NCBI GenBank assembly: GCA_964349045.1
Contig: CAYGFI010000047.1
Span: 1-27,885, forward strand
Length of the DNA stretch: 27,885 nt
Source of the DNA: JACJXF01 sp964349045
GTDB lineage: Bacteria > Bacteroidota > Bacteroidia > Bacteroidales > GCA-2748055
Direction of reading: 5' to 3'
The translations under genes were made by a program, and so were the position numbers. Positions 8,579 to 15,455 of this stretch are shown one piece after another. The notes under the pieces are model-generated. The model saw only the letters and a program-made list of their open reading frames with translations, did no database searches and had not been told where the DNA came from. Every line of letters starts with the position of its first letter. Positions within the stretch are counted from its first letter, which is position 1.

Positions 8579-8661
8579 GGAAATCGAACATGTTCCGGGG
8601 ATAAACACAGCAGAGAATATAGAGGGGATTTATTCCAAAAGAATACGAGATTTGACATTAT
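8579..8661 (+). repeat. Intergenic repeat, copy B (detached ATPase upstream region)
   Basis: The first 67 bp match 2383-2449 with one mismatch, and the similarity goes on for 16 more bases through the -33 region to ATTTGACATTAT (8650-8661). In copy A the ATPase promoter and gene follow directly. Here they do not: the matching continuation is found 764 bp further on, at 9426. Confidence 0.9.
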
Positions 8662-9437
8662 CAGCGTAAATCTCAACCTGGAAATGTCAGTGGATTCTTC
8701 TCATGTACCAAATCTATGCACACAACTTCAACTAATATAGACATGGTTGGTAGAGAGAATACTTATTATTTAACAAAAACCCTAAAGTTATTCCTGTCAA
8801 TCACATGTCCCTCAGCATTGTACGATTCCATGAAGTTTTGAGGAAATTTAGTCTTTTTAGTATTCCATTTAAATTCAAACCCAACAATTTGCCCATTTCT
8901 TTCTTCTACAAAATCTATTTCCTGTTGTTGTTTTGTTCTCCAAAAATACATTTTAGCAAATGTGTCTCTATAAAGATTTTGTTTTCTTCTTTCAGACACC
9001 AAAAAGTTCTCCCATAAAGCTCCTTTGTCAACTCTCAAATCCAATGGGTTGAAATTACCAATAATCATATTTCGTATACCATTGTCATAGAAGTAAATTT
9101 TCCTGTTCTGCTTTATTTCATTTCGTATGTTTCGGCTAAAACAATTCAGTCTGAAAACGATATATCCTTTTTCTAAAATATCAACATATTTTTGAACTGT
9201 AATTTTATTAATACCAATTAGTTGAGATAATTCATTGTAATTTACCTCGTTTCCCATTTGCAAAGCCAATGCCTGCAATAATCTTTCAAGGACTTCTGGT
9301 TTTCTAATGTCTGAAAAAGCTAAAATGTCACGATACAAATAAATATTATAATGACGAATAGTTATGCTTTTTAGTCATTAAAGTGTAGTGGCGATATTAC
9401 CCTTGCTTATGCACAACAGAAAAAAATTTGACATTAT
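8650..9437. mobile_element. 764-bp segment between 12-bp direct repeats, splitting the second ATPase locus
   Basis: ATTTGACATTAT occurs at 8650-8661 and 9426-9437. Upstream sequence up to 8661 and downstream sequence from 9426 together match the single uninterrupted locus 2383-2590, where the 12-mer reads ATTTGATATTAT. Both copies here share the same C in place of T, as expected if one site was duplicated on insertion. The inserted part, 8662-9425, contains a DUF4143 gene fragment and no transposase. I see no terminal inverted repeats. Microhomology recombination is an alternative. Confidence 0.6.
8766..9338 (-). pseudogene. DUF4143 C-terminal half of an AAA ATPase, lacking the ATPase domain
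   Basis: The 190 codons encode the C-terminal half of a DUF4143-type ATPase: YRDILAFSDIRKPEVLERLL, then the winged-helix region ALALQMGNEVNYNELSQLIG and INKITVQKYVDILEKGYIVF, then a nuclease-like end (QQEIDFVEERNGQIVGFEFKW). Family members are about 370-420 residues with an N-terminal Walker domain that is missing here. The only available start is TTG at 9338. Family-like sequence (IYLYRDIL) runs a few codons further upstream, then meets a TGA at 9375-9377 with no ATG between. I read this as a truncated gene carried within the inserted segment, probably not functional as an ATPase. Confidence 0.8.
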
Positions 9438-9569
9438 GTTTGAGAAATTTGTTTTTTGTGAAACATAATTAAAAGCATGAAGTTCTTCAACCGGGAAAAA
9501 GAAAAACAATGCTTAACGAAAGCCATCGATAGTAAAAATGCCAACACTATTATTATCTATGGGAGATGA
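9426..9569 (+). pseudogene. Truncated second copy of the AAA/DUF234 ATPase gene (copy C)
   Basis: From 9426 the sequence matches the promoter and 5' end of the intact ATPase (2454-2590). The ATG is at 9477 and the product reads KFFNREKEKQCLTKAIDSKN, then NANTIIIYGR, and stops at TGA (9567-9569), exactly where the Walker A loop should begin. The promoter keeps TTTG (9427-9430) with 20-nt spacing, but its -7 element reads GTTTTTTG instead of TATTTTTG. The rest of the gene is absent. Up to the next gene (9570-9726) there is only unassigned sequence with an 8-bp hairpin at 9634-9653 and a short eno-like stretch. Confidence 0.88.
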
Positions 9570-9726
9570 AAGGGGTTTTGGTCCCGCGGTAAGGTACTTA
9601 AGATGCTCTCGTACTGATTTCCAAATCCTATCGATTCAATCAAAGGATTGAATGATTTAGAACCAGCGAAACTCCTCGTAAGGTCTTGCAGGCCAGCCAG
9701 AGTCCTGTTTATTGTAATGCGTTTTT

Positions 9727-10083
9727 TCAGGCAAGTAATATATCCGCAGGTATTTTGAGCCCGCGATATAATGATTTCACCATTTTCAAAGTCAGACTTC
9801 TTTTTCGATTAAGTATCTCACTTACTCTACTTTGACTCCCAATATACTTAACTAAGTCAGCCTTAGTCATATCCATCTGTTCCATTCTGAATTTTATTGC
9901 GTCAACAGGATCTGGGGGAGCAATCGGGTAGTGCTTAATTTCATATGATTCGACTAAAGTTATTAGCAAATCCAATTCATCGCCTTCGACAGTATCTTTT
10001 TTTGCGCCCCACAACTCTTCAATTCTCCTGATTGAATAGTTGTAATCCTGCTCAGTTTTAATTGGTCTAATATTCATAATCAA
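9727..10083 (-). CDS. HigA-type antitoxin (XRE family) of the second TA pair
   Basis: The 118-residue protein has the N-terminal acidic helical region typical of antitoxins partnering HigB_toxin-family proteins (IRPIKTEQDYNYSIRRIEEL, then EGDELDLLITLVESYEIKHY). A helix-turn-helix follows at about residues 68-112 (MDMTKADLVKYIGSQSRVSE, then ILNRKRSLTLKMVKSLYRGL). It differs from the antitoxin at 1533-1847, so the two pairs are independent. Its ATG overlaps the toxin stop codon as ATGA, implying translational coupling. A second ATG two codons on is an alternative start. A dyad in front of the toxin gene is a candidate binding site. Confidence 0.92.
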   Translation of the reverse strand: MIMNIRPIKTEQDYNYSIRRIEELWGAKKDTVEGDELDLLITLVESYEIKHYPIAPPDPVDAIKFRMEQMDMTKADLVKYIGSQSRVSEILNRKRSLTLKMVKSLYRGLKIPADILLA

Positions 10084-10379
10084 ATAGTTTTTGCATCAAT
10101 TTCGTCATATTCCTTATGAGTCCCGATAAACCGAATAAAAATCACCTGGAAATCATAATCAATCGCAACTAATAACCGATAAGAATTACCTTTGATATTA
10201 AAGACAACTCTACCTTCTCCAACAATACTGGCATGCTTATATTGTTGTTTTAGATCATTCGGGTTTTTCCACTCTGCAGTTTTAACATCATAATACCAGG
10301 CTCTCAATGAAGTCTCAGAATCTTTATACTCAGGTTTCTCGAAAAACTCTCGAATAGTCCTAAATGCAATAATTCTCAT
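10080..10379 (-). CDS. HigB-family mRNA interferase toxin (HigB_toxin family)
   Basis: The 99-residue protein matches the HigB_toxin family, toxins of the RelE fold. Landmarks are IREFFEKPEYKDSETSLRAW, WKNPNDLKQQYKHASIVGEG, and the core RVVFNIKGNSYRLLVAIDYD followed by FIRFIGTHKEYDEIDA. The NIKGN.YRL and GTH.EYD.ID motifs are characteristic. It is the first gene of the pair and overlaps the antitoxin gene by 4 nt. The predicted -7 element TAAATTTG (minus strand, 10384-10391) lies only 4 nt from the ATG, so the mRNA may have almost no leader. Confidence 0.92.
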   Translation of the reverse strand: MRIIAFRTIREFFEKPEYKDSETSLRAWYYDVKTAEWKNPNDLKQQYKHASIVGEGRVVFNIKGNSYRLLVAIDYDFQVIFIRFIGTHKEYDEIDAKTI

Positions 10380-10383
10380 GATG

Positions 10384-10420
10384 CAAATTTAATAAAAAAT
10401 ATAAATATCCCAAGTTGGGA
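10384..10420 (-). promoter_or_regulatory. Promoter and candidate operator of the second TA pair
   Basis: On the minus strand CTTG (10411-10414) and TAAATTTG (10384-10391) are 19 nt apart. The dyad TCCCAAGTTGGGA (10408-10420, 6-bp arms, 1-bp centre) overlaps the -33 element, where a HigA-type repressor could block transcription. Another dyad, AGGGTA-TCTT-TACCCT, lies at 10446-10461. I see no gene in 10462-10635. Confidence 0.65.
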
Positions 10421-10635
10421 AATTTTAAATACCTGGTACAAAATTAGGGTATCTTTACCCTTGTGAGAAAGCCGTCAAGCCAAAGCCCTTTATAGAAAAA
10501 AGCAGATTTGCAAAACCCTGTCTAAATAAGAACCGTTATAAATAATCCGGAACAAAAATATATTTTAATTCAATATTCTCAATGAATATAAGGATTCCGG
10601 AACTCTTTGGGGTTGTTATTCCACTAACGTTTATT

Positions 10636-10665
10636 CAAATGTACAAGTCTACATTTGTAAATGTA
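10636..10665. promoter_or_regulatory. Overlapping dyads upstream of citrate synthase
   Basis: CAAATGTA (10636-10643) and TACATTTG (10650-10657) form a perfect inverted repeat with 6 nt between. The second half also belongs to the perfect palindrome TACATTTGTAAATGTA (10650-10665). The site lies 66 bp before the gltA ATG. A weak -7 candidate (TATTTTTA, 10675-10682) with TTTG at 10654-10657 would place the dyad on the -33 region. Confidence 0.6.
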
Positions 10666-10731
10666 AAAAATTACTATTTTTACGTAATCAGGTTTTCGCT
10701 TTTTCTTCGATAAATTCAATCCGGTACATAT

Positions 10732-12048
10732 ATGGCAAATGTAAAACAACAGCTCCACGAAAAAATTCTGGCATGGAGACCCAGAACCGAAAAACTTCTC
10801 AAAGAATATGGTGAAGTTGTTGTAGATAAAGTCACGATCTCCCAGATTATCGGGGGAATGAGAGATATTAAAAGTCTTGTTACAGATATATCTTACCTCG
10901 ATCCTGAAGAAGGGATCCGTTACCGGGGATACACCCTGCCGCAGGTATTCGAATTGTTGCCTAAACCAAAAGGATCAGAAATGCCATACGTGGAAGGCCT
11001 TTATTACCTTTTGCTTACCGGGGATGTTCCAAACAACGCTGAACTCGCGGAGATGGTTGATGAATTTAACAAGCGGCGCATCCTGCCCCGCTATGTTTAT
11101 GAGGTGATTGATGCTTTCCCATGCTGCAGCCATCCGATGACAATATTCTCAACGGCAATACTGAGCATGTCGAGAGAATCATTTTTTAACAAAAAATATC
11201 ATGCTGGAGTAAATAAACTTGATTACTGGGATCCTACTTACGAAGATGCACTGAATCTTCTGGCAAAACTCCCTGAAATAGGAGCATATATATATCGCAA
11301 ATTATACCGCGACGGAAAGAGAATTCAGTCAAATCCCAACCTGGACCTTGGTGCAAACTTTGCTCATATGATGGGAATCGCAAAACCCTACGATGAAGTG
11401 ACCCGGATGAATTTCATCCTTCATGCCGATCATGAAAGTGGCAATGTCAGCGCTCATACCGGTCACCTCGTTGCCAGCAGTCTCTCTGATGTTTACCTGG
11501 CAATTTCCTCGATGATCAATGGCCTGGCCGGTCCGCTGCATGGTCTTGCCAACCAGGAAGTTCTTCGCTGGTTGCAGGACGTGAGTGAAAAAATGGACGG
11601 GAGAATCCCAACCATAGATGAAATGAAACAGTTCGTCTGGGACACATTGCATTCCGGGCAGGTGATTCCGGGTTATGGCCACGCGGTTCTCCGTAAAACT
11701 GACCCGAGATATACCTTTCAACGCGAATTTTGCCAGAAAAACCTTCCCGATGACATCCTTTTTAAATATACCGATCTGTTGTATCAGGTCGTTCCTGATA
11801 TTTTAAGAGAACAGGGAAAAGCAAAAAATCCCTGGCCAAACGTTGATGCCCAGTCGGGAATTATACAGTGGCACTACGGAATCACTGAATATGATTTCTA
11901 TACCGTTTTGTTCGGTATTGGCCGGGCTATTGGTATTTGTGCAAATATCGTTTGGGACAGAGCGCTGGGTTATTCACTCGAGCGCCCTAAATCAGTTACA
12001 ACCGAAATGCTGGAAAAAATTGCAATGGGAGTAAAATCCGACGATTAG
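10732..12048 (+). CDS. gltA: Citrate synthase (mitochondrial-like type)
   Basis: The 438-residue protein condenses oxaloacetate with acetyl-CoA to citrate in the TCA cycle. It resembles the mitochondrial-like branch rather than the shorter bacterial type. The active-site triad is H270 in GPLHGLANQE, H317 in PGYGHAVLRKTDPR, and D372 in NVDAQSG; H234 in HADHESGNVSAHTGH is a further substrate-binding histidine. The C-terminus (RALGYSLERPKSVTTE) fits the family. The length is normal and the ATG start gives the expected N-terminal helix. It appears monocistronic and has an operator-like dyad upstream. Confidence 0.97.
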   Translation: MANVKQQLHEKILAWRPRTEKLLKEYGEVVVDKVTISQIIGGMRDIKSLVTDISYLDPEEGIRYRGYTLPQVFELLPKPKGSEMPYVEGLYYLLLTGDVPNNAELAEMVDEFNKRRILPRYVYEVIDAFPCCSHPMTIFSTAILSMSRESFFNKKYHAGVNKLDYWDPTYEDALNLLAKLPEIGAYIYRKLYRDGKRIQSNPNLDLGANFAHMMGIAKPYDEVTRMNFILHADHESGNVSAHTGHLVASSLSDVYLAISSMINGLAGPLHGLANQEVLRWLQDVSEKMDGRIPTIDEMKQFVWDTLHSGQVIPGYGHAVLRKTDPRYTFQREFCQKNLPDDILFKYTDLLYQVVPDILREQGKAKNPWPNVDAQSGIIQWHYGITEYDFYTVLFGIGRAIGICANIVWDRALGYSLERPKSVTTEMLEKIAMGVKSDD

Positions 12049-12083
12049 ATCCTGTGGCTTTTACTTCACAATGATTATCTTTC

Positions 12084-12115
12084 TTTGATTTGATGACTAC
12101 TTTATGCTAATTTAG
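12084..12115 (+). promoter_or_regulatory. Putative promoter of the propeller-phosphatase gene
   Basis: TTTG (12084-12087) and TAATTTAG (12108-12115; one mismatch to TAnnTTTG) are separated by 20 nt. The ATG at 12122 is only 6 nt beyond, so the leader would be very short. Confidence 0.5.
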
Positions 12116-12121
12116 CGCAAT

Positions 12122-15100
12122 ATGAGGAGATTTCATATTGCCATATTTCTATTCTTTCACCTTACTGCTAATTTTATCCGGGGGAGTACCTTTGATTCTA
12201 AATTACCTGAAGCTGAGTTGTTTACAATTGAAAACGGAATATCTCAATCCCGTGTTAATATAAGCTTTTCGGACTCGTACGGCTACCTCTGGATTGGAAC
12301 CAGTGACGGACTGAACCGTTATGATGGTTATAAATTTGATATTTATAAACATATATCATACGATAGTACGTCAATTACACAGAATTTTATCAGGTGCATC
12401 GCCGAAGATAAAAATTCCAATCTATGGATTGGAACCGATTACGGATTAAATTGCTATGACCGGAATTCGGGTAAGTTCAGACAGTATATTCATAACCTGG
12501 ACGATTCATCATCTGTTAGCGGAAACCAGATTTTATCCGTTTATGCCGATAAAAAAGGGTATATCTGGATAAAGACTGAGAAATTTCTGGATCGGCTGGA
12601 TCCGAATACGGACAGCATTCTGCAATTCAGGCATTATGTCAATAGTTTTAACAATAATCCGGATATTCATAATTGCCCGATTGTTGAAGATAAAAATGGT
12701 TTGCTTTGGTTTGGCAGTAACGACGGTTTATTCTCATTCGATCGCGACAATTCCAATTTCACACATTTTTTTTATGATCCTGAAAGCAGTGAAAGTCTAA
12801 GTAACAACGAAGTTCTTTCCATATATGAAGACAAAAACGGAGAATTATGGGTTGGGACAAAAAATGGTTTAAATAAGTTCGACCGTCTTCGCAGAAGCTT
12901 CAGGAGATACTTGTATTCTGAGGTGATCAAAGAAAATTCGTTGCCTAATGCGATAAACACCATTGTTGAAGATCCGGAGGGATTATTATGGATCGGGACC
13001 AATAAGGGTTTGATTTTATTTGACAAAAGGAAATCTGTTCCGGTTTATCTTTCCAGCCTGTTTATTAATAAATCATCATTTTCAGTTGGAACGGTCACCG
13101 GTTTGTTAATTGACAAATCGGAAATAATCTGGATGTCAGGTTTTCAGGGACTTTTTAAAATAGATACAAAACCTAAGAAATTTGCAGTTTATAATTCGTC
13201 TTTCAACAGTTACCCTTCTCTTTCGGGGGATATGATATCCTGTATCCTGAAAGAAACCAGTGATTTGATCTGGGTTGGAATATGGGAAAGCGGGTTAAAT
13301 ATTCTTAACCGGAAAACCGGAGTGGTTGAAAGGTATTATTCGGCAAGCCAGGATCCTGCCAGAAGAATTACAAGCGATAAGGTACGATGCATTTTAAAGG
13401 ATCACACAGGCACGATCTGGCTCGGTGCAATCAATGGACTCGATATTTTCGATGATGCCACCCGTACATTCATCCCGTTTCAGATAAAATATCCTTCAGT
13501 ATCATCCCGTATTCTTAATAATCGCAGAATAATTTGTATGAATGAAGATAAGAACGGGGATGTGTGGATCGGTACAGATAAGGGTGTATTGCGTTTCCAG
13601 CGGAAGTTTAAACAAATCATTAGTTATAATAAGATTTATAGAAACAATGTAACGGCTGAAATGGGATTCGTTTACTCCCTGGTAAGTGATATGGATAATA
13701 AGATATGGATCGGAACTGAAAATGGTTTGAATTGCTACGATCAGGATAAAGATGTTTTTTACCGGTACGATGAGACTGGAAGGAAACAGGATTTGAGTTC
13801 CGGAATTATTTACAGCCTGCATATCGATAGCCATAATACACTATGGGTTGGTACGGCTTCAGGTCTTAACAGGTATAATTCACGGGATGATAATTTTGAC
13901 GTTTTTACCGGGGAAAATGGATTGCCAAATGATCTCATAAATGCAATTCTTGAAGACGATAATAATTGTTTGTGGCTAAGTACAAATAAAGGGTTATCCA
14001 AATACGATATTGGCAAAAATGAATTCTCAAATTATGATATTACCGAAGGATTGCAGAGCTTTGAATTCAATCATTCAGCTGCCAGAAAAGCTGAAGATGG
14101 GGAAATGTTTTTTGGCGGAATATCAGGCTTTAATTCTTTTTACCCGGATAAACTCCCGCTAAATCCGTACATTCCTGAAATTGTTATCACATCATTTGAA
14201 ATAATAGATAATAAAGGGTTTAAACACGATTATTCCAGGGGAGATCATACACCCTGGGAGGTAAGATATAATCAGTCATTTATTGTCAGATTTGCAGCCC
14301 TCGATTTCACCCTTCCCGCCAGCAATACTTTTGAATATTCAATGCAATTGAAAGGAAATGAAGAACAATGGATACCCATTGGGACTCAATATTCTGTGAC
14401 CTTTTTAAATCTTCCCCCGGGAGAGTATGTATTACGGATCAGGGGATCGAATAATGACCGGGTTTGGAACAGGAAGGGAACTGAAATAACCATCATTTCA
14501 AGTGCGCCGTTCTGGAGAACAAAAACGGCATTGTACTTTTATTTGCTGTTGACAGTTTTCCTGGTTTATTCGCTGATACAATTCCGAACCCAATCTCTCC
14601 GGAAGTCAAACCGGATTTTGAGAGACAAGGATATTGCAGCAAAGGAAATTTCGCGTCAGAAAGATATGCTTAGCTTAAGGAATAAAAATATAGAAGATAG
14701 TCTGAACTATGCCCAGAGGATCCAGAAAGCGATGCTCACCACTCCGAAACAATTCCGTTCAATTCTGCCGAATTCCTTTATTCTGCATAAACCAAAAGAT
14801 ATTGTAAGTGGCGATTTCTACTGGATATCGGAACAAGATGACAAAATTTTTGTGGCAGCAGCAGATTGCACCGGTCATGGGGTTCCGGGCGCCTTCATGT
14901 CCCTGATAAGTTTTGAGCTATTCAGAAAAATCATTAAAACTCTGCATATCTATAATCCCGCTGAAATTCTGAATACCGTAAATAATAACTTTGAGGAGAT
15001 CTTTGGAAATATTGAGGATATTACTATCAGGGATGGAATGGATCTTTCATTCTGCGTATTGGACAAATCGATGGAAAAGCTTGAATTCTCAGGTGCATTC

Positions 15101-15448
15101 AATCCATTGTATATTGTAAGAGACAATAACCTGATTGAACTTAAAAGCGACCATTTTTCTATCGGGGCAGATATTGAAAGTGATTCTCCTCCAAAAATCT
15201 TCACTAATCATACTTTCAAGTTGAAACCTAATGATGTGATTTATATGTTTAGCGATGGATATGCAGATCAGTTCGGCGGACCGGAGGGTAAAAAGTACAA
15301 ATACAGAAGATTCAGGCACCTTTTGTTAAACATTCATCAACTGCCAATAGATAAACAGAAGATTTTTATTGATGAGAACATTGAAGAGTGGAGGGGAAAT
15401 AATGAACAGGTCGATGATATCCTCGTTATCGGTATACTTATAGGGTAG
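12122..15448 (+). CDS. Transmembrane sensor: double beta-propeller, Y_Y_Y domain, SpoIIE-type PP2C phosphatase
   Basis: The 1108-residue protein has a signal peptide, then about 14 propeller repeats, most ending W(I/V)GT..GL..(F/Y)D (for example WIGTSDGLNRYD, WVGTKNGLNKFD, WIGTENGLNCYD). This is enough for two seven-bladed propellers. A Y_Y_Y domain follows (about 700-795), then one membrane helix (LYFYLLLTVFLVYSLI, near 802-820). A cytoplasmic coiled coil (EDSLNYAQRIQKAML) leads to a SpoIIE-type PP2C domain (about 875-1107) with KDIVSGDFYW, AADCTGHGVPGAFMS, FSDGYADQFGG and DDILVIGI, so the metal-binding acids are present. Periplasmic ligand sensing would control dephosphorylation of an unseen partner. 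The layout mirrors hybrid two-component propeller sensors with phosphatase output in place of kinase. Confidence 0.93.
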   Translation: MRRFHIAIFLFFHLTANFIRGSTFDSKLPEAELFTIENGISQSRVNISFSDSYGYLWIGTSDGLNRYDGYKFDIYKHISYDSTSITQNFIRCIAEDKNSNLWIGTDYGLNCYDRNSGKFRQYIHNLDDSSSVSGNQILSVYADKKGYIWIKTEKFLDRLDPNTDSILQFRHYVNSFNNNPDIHNCPIVEDKNGLLWFGSNDGLFSFDRDNSNFTHFFYDPESSESLSNNEVLSIYEDKNGELWVGTKNGLNKFDRLRRSFRRYLYSEVIKENSLPNAINTIVEDPEGLLWIGTNKGLILFDKRKSVPVYLSSLFINKSSFSVGTVTGLLIDKSEIIWMSGFQGLFKIDTKPKKFAVYNSSFNSYPSLSGDMISCILKETSDLIWVGIWESGLNILNRKTGVVERYYSASQDPARRITSDKVRCILKDHTGTIWLGAINGLDIFDDATRTFIPFQIKYPSVSSRILNNRRIICMNEDKNGDVWIGTDKGVLRFQRKFKQIISYNKIYRNNVTAEMGFVYSLVSDMDNKIWIGTENGLNCYDQDKDVFYRYDETGRKQDLSSGIIYSLHIDSHNTLWVGTASGLNRYNSRDDNFDVFTGENGLPNDLINAILEDDNNCLWLSTNKGLSKYDIGKNEFSNYDITEGLQSFEFNHSAARKAEDGEMFFGGISGFNSFYPDKLPLNPYIPEIVITSFEIIDNKGFKHDYSRGDHTPWEVRYNQSFIVRFAALDFTLPASNTFEYSMQLKGNEEQWIPIGTQYSVTFLNLPPGEYVLRIRGSNNDRVWNRKGTEITIISSAPFWRTKTALYFYLLLTVFLVYSLIQFRTQSLRKSNRILRDKDIAAKEISRQKDMLSLRNKNIEDSLNYAQRIQKAMLTTPKQFRSILPNSFILHKPKDIVSGDFYWISEQDDKIFVAAADCTGHGVPGAFMSLISFELFRKIIKTLHIYNPAEILNTVNNNFEEIFGNIEDITIRDGMDLSFCVLDKSMEKLEFSGAFNPLYIVRDNNLIELKSDHFSIGADIESDSPPKIFTNHTFKLKPNDVIYMFSDGYADQFGGPEGKKYKYRRFRHLLLNIHQLPIDKQKIFIDENIEEWRGNNEQVDDILVIGILIG

Positions 15449-15455
15449 TTAAATA

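Noticed and set aside
9590..9620. The minus strand reads AGTACGAGAG, like the sarcin-ricin loop of 23S rRNA
   Set aside because: The flanking bases do not follow 23S rRNA, and a 10-base match is too short to claim an rRNA fragment.
1444..10460. Similar sequences TTTTAAATACCT...AGGGTA after the eno terminator and before the second TA pair
   Set aside because: The similarity is short and gapped; it may be a common AT-rich motif and cannot be called a repeat from two loose copies.
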